Part shown: positions 9,401-17,812 of the stretch, one piece after another | Layout: the number at the start of each line of letters is the position of its first letter | Position numbering within the stretch: position 1 is the stretch's first letter | From: Lachnospiraceae bacterium | GTDB lineage: Bacteria > Bacillota > Clostridia > Lachnospirales > Lachnospiraceae | Direction of reading: 5' to 3' | Length of the DNA stretch: 64,000 nt | Assembly: GCA_910573755.1 (NCBI GenBank) | Contig: CAJTBO010000006.1 | Location: 1 to 64,000 of the forward strand | Program-made: the position numbers and the translations under genes | The notes under the pieces: model-generated | What the model was told of the DNA's origin: nothing | The model's database searches: none | The model's input: the letters and a program-made list of their open reading frames with translations, nothing else

Positions 9401-12400
9401 TCAGGTTTCCTTTGAAATCGTACTCATACTCCCGTCTTACGCCGTTCTCATCCGTCACGGCGGTCACCCTGTCCATAGGATCATACTCAAAATATTTATA
9501 GTGTCCAAGGGCGTCTTTGATGCCGGTCGTCCTTCCTTTGGCGTCATACTCGTATTCCGTCACGGCGCCGTCCTCATTCACTGCTTTCACAATGCGCCCG
9601 AGAGCGTCGTAGGTGAGCGAAATTTCTCCGCCCTCCTCGTTGACGGAGGATATCCTGCGGTTTAAAGCATCATACTCCGCGCTGCGGCTGTTCCCCCTGG
9701 GATCGGTCACTTTCACAAGGTTCCCGTTCTCATCGTAGGCGTACAGGGTGGTATACCCCTCCCCGTCCGTGTAGGAGATGAGCTGGTCGTTTAAATCATA
9801 AACATACTGTTCCACCCCGCCGTCCGGATTTGCTACGGATATTACATTTCCGTTGGCGTCGTAAGTGTATCCTGTCCGGTTCCCGTTGGCGTCGGTGACG
9901 GATACCGGGCGGTTGTTCTTATCATAGCCGTAACTCAGGCTGTGCCCTTCCGCGTCCACGATCCGGATCAGGTTGTCGTTCTTATCGTAGGTAAAACGGA
10001 TAACGCCGTCCATCGCGTCCGTCACGCTCTCCACCATCCCGGTAGGGGTATAGGTGTAGGCGGTAACGCCGCCCATGGGATCTTTCTCTGTCAGGAGCAG
10101 GTTGTTTTTATCGTACGTATAGCTGTATGTTTTTCCCCGCTCATTGGTCATGCTGAGCACGCTGCCGTTTTTATTGTAGACATACTTCACATAGGTATTG
10201 TCTTCATTGTACTGCTTGATGACGCGCCCCATCTTATCGTATACGTAGCGCACCTTATGGGTGTTTCCCTCTCCCGCCAGTTCGTTCGCCGCCGTGGTAG
10301 TCTGCCCGGCCGCGTCATATACGGTGGATGTTTTTCCGCCCAGCGCATTGGTGATGGATACCACCTGACCAAGAGCATCGTATTCGTATACCGTAGTGCC
10401 GCCCAGCGCATCCGTGATCTTCGTCAGGCGGTTGTTTTTATCATAGGTGTAGTTCGTGGTATTGCCCCTGCGGTCTGTGACGCTGGTGCAGTTGCCATTT
10501 TCATCGTAGGTATAGTTTTCCCCATGCCCCAGCGCATCCGTCAGGGTGGTCAGGTTGTCCGTTTCGTCGTAAGCGCTCTGATAGACGCCTCCCGTAGGAC
10601 GGGTAACCTTTGTCAGGCTGCCGTTTTCATTGTAGTCATAGGAGGTAACGCCGCCCTCCGCGTCCGTCACGGAAGCAAGACGGTTTAATTTATCGTATGT
10701 ATAAACCGTTTTATTTTTTCTGCCGTCCGTCACGGAAGTGACATTGTTGTTCCCGTCATAGGCGTAGGCTGTCACGCTGCCTTTCTGGTTCGTTACCGCC
10801 GCCAGCTGCCCGCCTGCGGTATAGGTGTAGGAAATAACCCCGCCTTCCGGATCAGTAACGGAGGTCAGCCGGTTCATCTTGTCATAGGTATAAACGGTCG
10901 CGTTGCCGCGCTCGTCGGTGACGGAGAGCACGTTGCCATTTGCATCGTAAGTGTAGCTGCGCTCTGTCCCGTCCGGGTTTACCTGCTTTGTGATCCTGCC
11001 GAGGGCGTCATACTCGTATCCCGTTGTCTGCCCGAGGCCGTCCGACGCACTGAGGGCATTGCCGTCCGCGTCATAGGAGATGCTTCCCTCCGCTCCGTTG
11101 GCGTCTGTCACACTGACGAGCTGCCCGAGGGCATCATAGGTTAAAACGGTGGTGCCGCCCTCCGGATCGACGCTCTTTGTCAGCTTATTTTCCGCGTCGT
11201 AAGTATAAGTTGTCGTATTTCCCCTCGCATCCGTCACGGAGGTCAGGTTGCCGTTTGCGTCATAGCCATAGGAGACAGCGTTTCCTTTCGCGTCCGTCTC
11301 CTTTACAATGCGTCCCATGGCGTCCCGCTCGTAGGATGTCGTCATCCCCCGCTCATTTGTCTCACTGACGGAAAGGTCCATGGAATCGTATGCCGTGGAG
11401 AATGTATTCCCGTAAGGATCTGTCTCCGCCGTCAGGTTGCCGTTCGCATCATAGCTAAAAGATGTGGTATTGCCGTTTCCGTCTGTCCGGCTGGTCATCC
11501 TTCCCAGCGCGTCATAGGTATAAGATATCTTATGTCCGTCCGCATCGGTCTCCGATGTCCGGTTCCCCTGTCCGTCGTAGGTATAGACAGTCTCCGCGCC
11601 GGCAGCGTCAGTTATGCCGGTCAGATCATTGACCGCATTGTAAGTATACAGGGTTTTATTGCCCTGCCAGTCGGAGACGGAGGTTTCATAGCCGTTGCCG
11701 TTGTATTCATATTCCTTCACATTCCCTAACGGATCTGTCTCGCTCAGCAGTTTTCCCGCTTCCGAATACTGATAGGTATAGGTATGCCCAAGCGGTGTCG
11801 TCCGGCTGGTCATGCAGCCCGACTCATCATAGGTGAACGTACTGGTATTTCCCAGCGGATCTGTCATGGAGATGATATTTCCCTGACTGTCGCAGACATA
11901 GACGGTAGTATTCCCCAGCATGTCCGTACTGGACGCCAGATGCCCTTTATCGTCATATGTATAGGCAGTCACTCCGCCGTTTTCATCCGTAATGCCTGTC
12001 AGGTTCCCGTCTCCGTCATAGGTTCTGGTCACGGCAGTCCCATCTTTCTGCACAGTCCGGGTTTTCACTCCCCAATCGCCATAAGTATAGTGCTCCTTCG
12101 TACCGTTGGGATAAGTTATCTCTGCCGGATAAGTGTATTCCCCATCATAAGCATAGGTGGTTGTATTGCCGTTCCGGTCTGTCTCGGAAACCAGCCTGTT
12201 ATCCTCATCATACTCATAGGTCTCTGAACCTGCATCATCCGTATAGGAAATGATACGGAATCTGTCATCATACACCACCGTTTTTGTGTTGCCGCCCTCT
12301 TCCCGGTATATATTAGTACGGTTGTCCGGATCGTATTCCACAGTCATTTTTCCCCGATCCGGCATCCACTGCTCTGTCACATGCCCCGCATCATCATAGG

Positions 12401-14333
12401 TATTCCGGAGGATCATATTCCCGTTCAGATCCGTTACCTCAGCCAGACAGTCGTTTTCATCATAACGATAGGCAAAAGAGTCCCCATCCGGATTCCGTAC
12501 CTCACTCAGACTGCGGCCGTAGTCCAGAGAAAGGGTGCGGCCTGCACTGTCTGTAACAGTACTGATATGGTCCCCGCTGTAGGAGAATCGGAAATTTCCC
12601 GAAGCATTGCTGACCGTGGAGAGGTGTCCTCCCTCATAGGTAAGGGTAATCACATTCCCTCCGGCTTCCGCGATCCTGACCGCGCATCCGTCGCCGTCAA
12701 AATATACTTCCTGTCCATTGTCATGGTACATCCGGTAGCCTTCGCCCCAAATTTCCAGATGCCATGCATTCCCTTTATTTGTCGTATAAGTATTATCGTA
12801 TTCCAGGTAATAGTAAATATGCCCGCCGCCCGGCAGGTAAACATCCACGTTCCCCTCAAACGTTTCCGCACGGTAGGAATAATTATGGCTCCATCCTTTC
12901 CCAAGTCCGGAATCATCTATTTCCCGCATGCCGGATAAATACGTCCGCGTAAAGGTAAGCGGATGCTTTCCGTCCAGTGTCAGGTCTGTGTAAGTCCAGT
13001 TTAAGGAACCGGAGAGCAGGTCCACCGGATCCCCGCCCGTACAGATCTTAAGGCTCGGATAGCCGGAGGAAAATCCCGGGAAGTAAACCATATCCCGGTA
13101 TATCGCCCCTAAAATGTCCTCTTCCGTCAATGCGCCTCCCTCGCCGCTCCCTCCGATCACAAAGGGCAGGGTGACCGGCTCCAGGGACTGCGCTTTCGGA
13201 ATAATCTGGATCGTGTAATTACCCGGCTGCAGATAGACTGGGGTATCCCCGAGGTTCCGGATCACTTCCCCCTTCCACACGATAAAGTTGTGTATCAGAT
13301 CCGGGCGCTGTTCCGCCGCCGTCCTGGCACCGAACGTGCTGGTTCGGAAATCGCGGCGGATATAAAAATCTTCCGGGATGTCCTGCATCTCTTCCGCCGT
13401 TTCGGCTTCCGGAATGTCCTGCCCGCTTACGTCTATCTTATTTTCGTCCTGTCCGGTTTTATCTTCTTCGTTTTCGTCTTTTTCGGTTTCACCTTCTTCA
13501 ATTTCATCCCTCTGTTCACGGGATCCCTCATTATTTCCGGATACATCACCATCCGGAAGTTCCGCCGCTTTTGCGGTCAGCGTAAAGAAGGAGGTAATTG
13601 CAGAAAACGGTGACTTTTTCGAAGCTGCATTATCTGCCGCCGCTATATCATTCCCCGATACGGCATCTCCACCTGAACCGTCTTTATCCTCTTCGGGCTT
13701 CGGCAGATCCTGCGCGGGTTCTTCGTCTTCCTCCTGCGCAGTGTCCTGTCCGGCATCTTTTTCCACCGGTTCCTCTGCCAGCATCTCTTCCTGTCCAGAT
13801 TCCGACAGTCCATGAAAATCATAGTATTCCGCCAGTGTGCTCCATGGAAGGGTTTCTCCTGTCAGCCCCAGTCCGGTAAAATCATTCGCCCATGTATAGG
13901 GCAGCCCATAGACAAACAGTTTCAGTTCCTGTTTGATCTGTGCCAGACTTTTTCCCAGAGGGGAATAGCCTCCGTCAGAAGTTCCCGTTATATGTTCCCC
14001 GTAATATTTTCCATACAGGTATCCCAGATCGCTCCCGTTTTCATCCAGTACTTTCACATCGTAGTTGACATTATACGGCAGAGCAAACTGCAGATATACC
14101 ATCTCCCCAAAAGACATCGGATACGATATTTTTTCCGCTCCGGTGGAATTGTTACGGTAAGCCAGTTCCTTTCCGTCCTGTAAAATGGATTCCATACGGG
14201 TATAATCATACGCCGCAAGCCCAAGTGTCTCCAGAGGGCTTTCCGCCCGCGCCTCCAGCACCGGGATAGAAGTTACTGCCAAAGCTACAGATAACAGCCC
14301 TGCCAAAAATCTTTTCCAACTTCGCCTTTTCAT
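6492..14333 (-). CDS. Secreted RHS/YD-repeat polymorphic toxin
   Basis: A 2613-residue protein. A Sec signal peptide covers ~1-30 (basic start, hydrophobic core, AxA-type end). Acidic low-complexity stretches follow at ~185-330. A DUF6531-type segment (GDPVDLLSGSLNWTYTDL) lies near residue 430. Dozens of ~21-residue YD repeats (YxYDxxGNxxxxTD) run from ~500 to ~2000. A Pro/Gly/Asp-rich linker is at ~2030-2170. The RHS-associated core ends with DPTGL near 2418, and a unique ~190-residue tip follows. Known RHS proteins form a beta cocoon that encloses a C-terminal toxin. The tip here is glycine- and beta-rich (DTKGN, VYELEG, YSINLFDLWD) and not a recognised nuclease. The start has a purine-rich GGAGAGGAGGAG site and a consensus promoter upstream. 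A type VII or VI secretion gene is not visible nearby. Confidence 0.93.
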   Translation of the reverse strand: MKRRSWKRFLAGLLSVALAVTSIPVLEARAESPLETLGLAAYDYTRMESILQDGKELAYRNNSTGAEKISYPMSFGEMVYLQFALPYNVNYDVKVLDENGSDLGYLYGKYYGEHITGTSDGGYSPLGKSLAQIKQELKLFVYGLPYTWANDFTGLGLTGETLPWSTLAEYYDFHGLSESGQEEMLAEEPVEKDAGQDTAQEEDEEPAQDLPKPEEDKDGSGGDAVSGNDIAAADNAASKKSPFSAITSFFTLTAKAAELPDGDVSGNNEGSREQRDEIEEGETEKDENEEDKTGQDENKIDVSGQDIPEAETAEEMQDIPEDFYIRRDFRTSTFGARTAAEQRPDLIHNFIVWKGEVIRNLGDTPVYLQPGNYTIQIIPKAQSLEPVTLPFVIGGSGEGGALTEEDILGAIYRDMVYFPGFSSGYPSLKICTGGDPVDLLSGSLNWTYTDLTLDGKHPLTFTRTYLSGMREIDDSGLGKGWSHNYSYRAETFEGNVDVYLPGGGHIYYYLEYDNTYTTNKGNAWHLEIWGEGYRMYHDNGQEVYFDGDGCAVRIAEAGGNVITLTYEGGHLSTVSNASGNFRFSYSGDHISTVTDSAGRTLSLDYGRSLSEVRNPDGDSFAYRYDENDCLAEVTDLNGNMILRNTYDDAGHVTEQWMPDRGKMTVEYDPDNRTNIYREEGGNTKTVVYDDRFRIISYTDDAGSETYEYDEDNRLVSETDRNGNTTTYAYDGEYTYPAEITYPNGTKEHYTYGDWGVKTRTVQKDGTAVTRTYDGDGNLTGITDENGGVTAYTYDDKGHLASSTDMLGNTTVYVCDSQGNIISMTDPLGNTSTFTYDESGCMTSRTTPLGHTYTYQYSEAGKLLSETDPLGNVKEYEYNGNGYETSVSDWQGNKTLYTYNAVNDLTGITDAAGAETVYTYDGQGNRTSETDADGHKISYTYDALGRMTSRTDGNGNTTSFSYDANGNLTAETDPYGNTFSTAYDSMDLSVSETNERGMTTSYERDAMGRIVKETDAKGNAVSYGYDANGNLTSVTDARGNTTTYTYDAENKLTKSVDPEGGTTVLTYDALGQLVSVTDANGAEGSISYDADGNALSASDGLGQTTGYEYDALGRITKQVNPDGTERSYTYDANGNVLSVTDERGNATVYTYDKMNRLTSVTDPEGGVISYTYTAGGQLAAVTNQKGSVTAYAYDGNNNVTSVTDGRKNKTVYTYDKLNRLASVTDAEGGVTSYDYNENGSLTKVTRPTGGVYQSAYDETDNLTTLTDALGHGENYTYDENGNCTSVTDRRGNTTNYTYDKNNRLTKITDALGGTTVYEYDALGQVVSITNALGGKTSTVYDAAGQTTTAANELAGEGNTHKVRYVYDKMGRVIKQYNEDNTYVKYVYNKNGSVLSMTNERGKTYSYTYDKNNLLLTEKDPMGGVTAYTYTPTGMVESVTDAMDGVIRFTYDKNDNLIRIVDAEGHSLSYGYDKNNRPVSVTDANGNRTGYTYDANGNVISVANPDGGVEQYVYDLNDQLISYTDGEGYTTLYAYDENGNLVKVTDPRGNSRSAEYDALNRRISSVNEEGGEISLTYDALGRIVKAVNEDGAVTEYEYDAKGRTTGIKDALGHYKYFEYDPMDRVTAVTDENGVRREYEYDFKGNLKKYKDGRGFTETYTYDANDNRTSVTNRNGETYTYTYDALNRVTSETDPKGNKKSFTYDKDSRITAVTDRNGNTTKYTLDGNGNIVKTVDAAGTGSEFTYDSMNRLTKITMHRVDTTHKVDEYQETLYTYDHRGLIKTEVNAKGDGKTFVYDGNGNLIRKTDEDGYVTEYEYSRVNLVSNINYNGAKSASYLYNGTGELMEMEDWNGKTSIGRDLLNRVTEVTDHNGRKTAYGWDNVGNKTVQGYPDGTQVDYYYDKENQIVEMKDFDGGITKFAYDGNGNKTFKEYPNYETAYYFYDACDRIIEMDEYNIGGKKLFKTTYSWDAEGNRLSEMQYNHGQSGSGSGNKSGEDSTGTASAEAPEAEIPVVDTERLSTTVSVVNRPELPDPGADTAAGIVLKNQESTAQETNIRLLNTVKDDASIEGNGDGNGQVPPGQTEDEEGNIVNPGGHMPPGLNRGEKGEKPDNPNKPVKPDNPGTEDSADKKANQAGKGTHKYGYDKLNRMTSSNIAGTTTTYTYDTLGNLVLEKSKNDVVDYQYNELNQLTKKKEGSESYSYTYDKRGNRTAEIGKKASRSYQYDETNRMVEGTNRKGDKSAYTYNGLGLRVNNTHTTHAGKIYTRDYVIDYTSFENDDLMVFAEGNGQLEYEQKHVYAGSERIEQFTDKGNWERTLYVHEDVMGNTRYYTKANGQSFAELTYDAWGMPESPNKLLNNDHGNYVFATFTGHIYDTTLDIYFAEARFYDANNRTWLAMDPVKDGGNWYQYCYSNPTTYYDPTGLAGFSPFSGCVDMNKLAEQIDWDEVNKWIQTVKAFGQCVDGTYTIGLDLSFTPKIWQFDGTIGISIDTKGNVAVQGALLVGPTTSTPALGILEYKTVTTASSVYELEGFSAQVGGSKLFPIQEGCPIWGMAGGDLVFIGNPNNGRPGAIGITSSGGIGIGEGVEFHAQMGQTTTFYSINLFDLWDGIYDKKKSR

Positions 14334-14365
14334 TTCTGTTCATCTCCTCCTCTCCTGCTTTATAA

Positions 14366-14381
14366 AATACAAATCTGTATT
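14366..14381. promoter_or_regulatory. Dyad in RHS 5' leader, possible BlaI-type operator
   Basis: AATACA-AATC-TGTATT is an inverted repeat built from the TACA/TGTA half-sites used by BlaI/MecI repressors, although the central spacing (4) is larger than the classical 2. It lies 20-40 bp downstream of the RHS -10 box, so a bound repressor could block RHS transcription. Confidence 0.35.
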
Positions 14382-14403
14382 TCATTCGTCTTATTTTAAT
14401 AAA

Positions 14404-14432
14404 ATTATATTTATAATAACAATTTTTGTCAA
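14404..14432 (-). promoter_or_regulatory. Consensus sigma-A promoter for the RHS gene
   Basis: TTGACA (14427-14432, read on the minus strand), a 17-bp spacer and TATAAT (14404-14409) match the sigma-A consensus perfectly. The start codon is about 65 bp beyond the expected transcription start. Confidence 0.75.
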
Positions 14433-14504
14433 TAATTAGTAATATTATCAACATAATTATTTATTTCACACAAAATTTATTAGTAATTATGCAAAATAAC
14501 CAGC

Positions 14505-14533
14505 TTGACAATAATACATTTTGTATATAAAAT
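14505..14533 (+). promoter_or_regulatory. BlaI-type gene promoter with embedded dyad
   Basis: TTGACA (14505-14510), 17-bp spacer, TAAAAT (14528-14533). Within the spacer lies TACA-TTT-TGTA (14515-14525), a dyad of BlaI-like half-sites, suggesting autorepression by the downstream BlaI-type protein. Confidence 0.65.
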
Positions 14534-14559
14534 TATATCGAAAAGGAGGTGATAAATTA

Positions 14560-14961
14560 ATGAAAAAAAGCCCCGGCGGGTTAACAGACAGAGAATATAA
14601 AGTTATGGATGTTCTGTGGAACAATGAAAAGGATCTGACGATTAATGAAATCTCTGAAATCTCTGATGATCCTAAGCTGACTGTTGCCTGTATCGCTCAG
14701 GTAATACCGCGTCTTCTGAAAAAAGAATTTATCCATGTTGAAAAATTTATACCGGTGAATACTAAATACGCTCGTACTTTCCTTGCTGACATTTCCAGGC
14801 AGGATTATATGGAGGATGAACTGCATCGGCTATTTCAAAAAACAGGAATCAAGGCTATGCTAAGTACTTTGGTACAAATCAACAGTCAGGATGAAAATGA
14901 TGCACTTTTTCAGGATTTGGAAACGTTTATACAGGACTACAAAAGAACAAAGAAAGGGTGA
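14560..14961 (+). CDS. BlaI/MecI-type transcriptional repressor
   Basis: A 133-residue protein when started at the ATG at 14560, which is preceded by AAAGGAGG; the longer frame from 14521 is unlikely. The N-terminal winged helix (LTDREYKVMDVLWNNEKDLT, then a recognition helix with VACIAQVIPRLLKK) and the C-terminal dimer segment fit the BlaI/MecI family. These proteins repress their operon until the partner BlaR1 protease triggers their removal. It is the first gene of a three-gene operon, divergent from the RHS gene. What signal it answers to is unknown because the partner lacks a beta-lactam-binding domain. Confidence 0.85.
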   Translation: MKKSPGGLTDREYKVMDVLWNNEKDLTINEISEISDDPKLTVACIAQVIPRLLKKEFIHVEKFIPVNTKYARTFLADISRQDYMEDELHRLFQKTGIKAMLSTLVQINSQDENDALFQDLETFIQDYKRTKKG

Positions 14962-14967
14962 ATTCCA

Positions 14968-16110
14968 TTGAGAATTTCTTTGATGACTATCATCACGATC
15001 AATCTGTCACTTTCCATTCTTCTGATGGTTCTTCTTCCGCTGTTAAACCGGGACTTTCTCCTGAAAAATCTGAATGACCGTCAGTTGGCTGTATGTTGTA
15101 TTGCCGTTATGATACGTGCACTCATTCCATTGGAATTTCCTTTTTCCAGAACAATACTTATAAGTGAAATTCTCCCTTCCATACGGGATTTCATGAAACA
15201 TCCTTTCACTTTAGGTACATTTTCTGTAAAAGTCTCTCAGCTTGTGTTCTTTTTTTGGGTGTTGATTGCATTAATCATGATTCTGAGAAAATTCCGGCTT
15301 TATTTCCATATGCAGAAAATAATCCGCAGTCTGCCCGATTGCAAAGATAAAGTAATTCTGAAAACCATGCAGTCCCTGACAGAAAAATATCCGTCAGCAA
15401 AATATGTAAGAGTTGTTACGGCAGATTTAAATATCAGTCCGCTTGTAACAGGTATCAAACATCCGGTCATTCTGCTTCCTGAATATTCATTTAGTCCGGC
15501 GGAATACCGAATGATTTTAGAACACGAAATATTACACTGCATCCGGCATGATATTCTTATCAAATTTACAGCAGACATTCTGTGTTCGGTTTACTGGTGG
15601 AATCCATTGTTTTTTCTTTTAAGAAAAAAAATCTTTGAATTAATTGAACTTGGAAATGACAGACACTTAACAGCCTTCTTTTCTTCTGATGAGAAAGCCG
15701 CATACATGCAATGTCTTACAGATATTGCTAAAAAGATATGCAGTTATTCCGTTCCGTTTACACTTTCTTTTCATTATCATGAGGGAAAGGTTCTACGCAG
15801 ACGGATTCGTTTGATTGGGAGTTTCGGAAAAAGCAGACGCATAAGAGATGGTTTTGTAGTAGGTATATTATTATTATTTCTATGGTTCAGTACTTCTTTT
15901 ACATTTGAGCCATATGCAATGCCTGAAGACAGTTCTTACATTACACTTAATAAGGATAACTGTTATATCATACAAAATAATGAACTTTATGATATATATT
16001 ATCAAAATGAATTGTTTCTCACCACAGATTCAATTGAATATTTAAATCCCGATATTCCAATTTTTCAAAGCAAAGGAGATGAATCATATGAACAAAAAGA
16101 AATTTATTAA
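14968..16110 (+). CDS. BlaR1-like M56 membrane metalloprotease, sensor domain absent
   Basis: A 380-residue protein starting at TTG 14968, seven bases after the repressor stop. It has several N-terminal membrane helices, then a cytosolic loop with the zinc motif HEILH (H186, E187, H190) and a following CIRHD, then a last helix (~residues 290-305, VVGILLLFLWF). Only ~75 residues follow that helix, ending in repetitive Tyr/Asn-rich sequence. Classical BlaR1 carries a ~250-residue penicillin-binding sensor there. The family is peptidase M56. I infer a signal-transducing protease that senses something other than a beta-lactam, perhaps via the short outer tail or the small secreted protein encoded next. 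Confidence 0.82.
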   Translation: MRISLMTIITINLSLSILLMVLLPLLNRDFLLKNLNDRQLAVCCIAVMIRALIPLEFPFSRTILISEILPSIRDFMKHPFTLGTFSVKVSQLVFFFWVLIALIMILRKFRLYFHMQKIIRSLPDCKDKVILKTMQSLTEKYPSAKYVRVVTADLNISPLVTGIKHPVILLPEYSFSPAEYRMILEHEILHCIRHDILIKFTADILCSVYWWNPLFFLLRKKIFELIELGNDRHLTAFFSSDEKAAYMQCLTDIAKKICSYSVPFTLSFHYHEGKVLRRRIRLIGSFGKSRRIRDGFVVGILLLFLWFSTSFTFEPYAMPEDSSYITLNKDNCYIIQNNELYDIYYQNELFLTTDSIEYLNPDIPIFQSKGDESYEQKEIY

Positions 16111-16342
16111 CTCTATTTTTATAACTTGCGCTCTTACGATACTTCTGTTATGCCCGGCTTCCGCTATCCCCGCACAAGCCTCCAATATAACGCTCCAATC
16201 TACGGCTGAAGGTGGGGAAACCATTCAACCACGTGCTCCTGTTATTGAATGGGTATTTAAAGTGGAAAACGGCGTAACATATCGTCGGCTGTACAACTAC
16301 TCCACCGGAGAATGGATCGGCGATTGGATTCCATGTGAATAA
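16088..16342 (+). CDS. Small secreted protein of the BlaI/BlaR1-like operon
   Basis: An 84-residue protein. Its start lies inside the 3' end of the protease gene and is set by AAAGGAG before the ATG at 16088. A signal peptide (basic KKK, hydrophobic core, AQA-type cleavage near residue 30) leaves a mature peptide of ~54 residues ending VTYRRLYNYSTGEWIGDWIPCE. The repeated aromatic pattern (WVFK, YRRLYNYST, WIGDWI) resembles small secreted proteins I associate with Lachnospiraceae genomes (DUF6147-like), but I cannot name a function. Tight overlap suggests it acts with the protease, as ligand, inhibitor or reporter. Confidence 0.65.
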   Translation: MNKKKFINSIFITCALTILLLCPASAIPAQASNITLQSTAEGGETIQPRAPVIEWVFKVENGVTYRRLYNYSTGEWIGDWIPCE

Positions 16343-16416
16343 AGCGGAATAAACTCCATCTCATAAATCTGCTTCGCTACTGATAAGGCTATCAGACCAA
16401 CCGCGCCGCATATGCC

Positions 16417-16447
16417 GCAGGGGCAGAGATCATCTCTCTGCCCCTGC
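16417..16447. terminator. Strong hairpin between converging operons
   Basis: A perfect 13-bp stem (GCAGGGGCAGAGA / TCTCTGCCCCTGC) with a 5-nt loop lies between the convergent small secreted protein gene and the GH16 gene. There is no T-run directly after it, so the terminator call rests on stem strength and position. Confidence 0.5.
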
Positions 16448-16507
16448 CGTCTGCATAGTCATCTTTAATAAAATTATCCCCTGTTTTCTTTACTGTTTAT
16501 TACCGAA

Positions 16508-17800
16508 TTATTCCTTTGTATCTATTAATTCCCACTGGCTCGTCCACCATGTCAATGGACATGTGCCATACTGCAGCGTATACTTATAATCCTCGGTATG
16601 GATTGCATAATCTGTCTGCCAGCGGTTGGAAAATCTGAAATACTGGTCTTCCACATTCATCATTTTCCACTGTGCGCTCCAATATGTCTCGGGAACCGTC
16701 CCATGTTCAACATTTCCGGTCAATCCCTCGATATGCATATATTCTCCTGTTGCGACATTCTTTAACCGGACATATCCATCGACTTTTTCAATTGCCCATT
16801 TTGCATAATCTTCATTTTCAGGAATTTCTCCATACCTGACTGACGATTCATTTGGATCAATATACGCATATAACTTTGTCTGATGATTTTTTAACAGGTA
16901 TTCCCCGGAATAATCCGGTTCTTCGTATCCATCATTGTCTTTCCATACCCTGAAATAATCTACATACCACTCTTTCGGCCATACGTTGTTATGCACTCCA
17001 GACCCGGCATCCGTATATATATTGAGAATAGTTCCCATCTCATGATCAGGAGAATCATACAAAACCTTTACCAGTTGATTATCATAATAAAATTTCAGAC
17101 TTGACGGTGTCCAGTCCACTGCATATATATGAAATTCTTCCGTAGGATTTCCTGATGGAACGCTGTCCTGGCTAATCCACCAATTGGTCTGGAATGTAGG
17201 ATCATTCCATCCATATGCGGCGATCCTCCATGCATCAGGTGTACTGAAAAACGTTTCTAATATGTCTATTTCCGCAGTCTCCTTCGAGTGAAACCAGTCG
17301 TCCGTATCCTGCTGCATGCCGACCATCCACCATGCCTGATGTCCGCCGCCCCCGCAGTCTGCCAGTTTTGCGCGGATCTCAAAATATCCATATTTCGTTT
17401 TATAGCCATACCAGGTGTCTCTGTCATGATTATCTGTTGTACCGCTGAAATTATGTATCCAGCTTTTATCAAACGACATAATGGCAGAAGATCTTACTGC
17501 CCCATCATGCGCCGGACACCAGGGCTGCTGATCCTCCGTTATATATTCCACCAGACAGCCATCCTCAAACCGATAGTTGCCTTTTGCCGTATTTTCATCT
17601 TCGCACCAGTGCGGCAGATAAGAATCCGTCCATTTGAACATATCCAGAGAATCCCCGTCAAATTCATCTGCAAAATCCAGTGTATAGCCTTCTTTTTCCA
17701 ATGGATTAGGCGGTGTGTCTACTGCTTCAGCCTTTATTGGTATCATTATCAATAATAACGCCGCCAAACATCCTAATATACCGTTTGCTGTTTTTCCCAT
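16508..17800 (-). CDS. Secreted GH16 glycoside hydrolase with C-terminal trefoil-like domain
   Basis: A 430-residue protein. Signal peptide 1-26 ends AEA. The GH16 catalytic domain (about 35-290) carries the EIDILE signature: nucleophile E177, D179 and acid/base E182 in the family's retaining mechanism. It also has tryptophan-rich substrate-cleft sequence (HQAWWMVGM). Residues ~297-430 contain three repeats of a pattern with YLLKNHQTKLYAY, YVRLKNVATGEYMH and YFRFSNRWQTDYAIH, like ricin-type or CBM13-like beta-trefoil glycan-binding domains. GH16 enzymes cut beta-1,3/1,4-glucans or galactans; the exact substrate is not readable. It starts 13 bp after the preceding phosphatase gene and is the last gene of the operon, the only one exported apart from the binding lipoprotein. 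Confidence 0.88.
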   Translation of the reverse strand: MGKTANGILGCLAALLLIMIPIKAEAVDTPPNPLEKEGYTLDFADEFDGDSLDMFKWTDSYLPHWCEDENTAKGNYRFEDGCLVEYITEDQQPWCPAHDGAVRSSAIMSFDKSWIHNFSGTTDNHDRDTWYGYKTKYGYFEIRAKLADCGGGGHQAWWMVGMQQDTDDWFHSKETAEIDILETFFSTPDAWRIAAYGWNDPTFQTNWWISQDSVPSGNPTEEFHIYAVDWTPSSLKFYYDNQLVKVLYDSPDHEMGTILNIYTDAGSGVHNNVWPKEWYVDYFRVWKDNDGYEEPDYSGEYLLKNHQTKLYAYIDPNESSVRYGEIPENEDYAKWAIEKVDGYVRLKNVATGEYMHIEGLTGNVEHGTVPETYWSAQWKMMNVEDQYFRFSNRWQTDYAIHTEDYKYTLQYGTCPLTWWTSQWELIDTKE

Positions 17801-17812
17801 CCTCTTCCTCCT

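Noticed and set aside
9942-10688. 248-codon open frame on the + strand inside the RHS gene
   Set aside because: It is an antisense product of the YD repeat periodicity; similar shadow frames occur along the repeats, with no ribosome site or promoter.
6492-13000. Regular ~63-bp periodicity suggesting a CRISPR or satellite array
   Set aside because: The period corresponds to YD protein repeats in one long open frame; there are no identical repeats with unique spacers.
14206-14454. 82-codon frame covering the RHS start
   Set aside because: It runs across the promoter and ribosome site of the RHS gene in another frame; the RHS signal peptide frame is clearly the real one.
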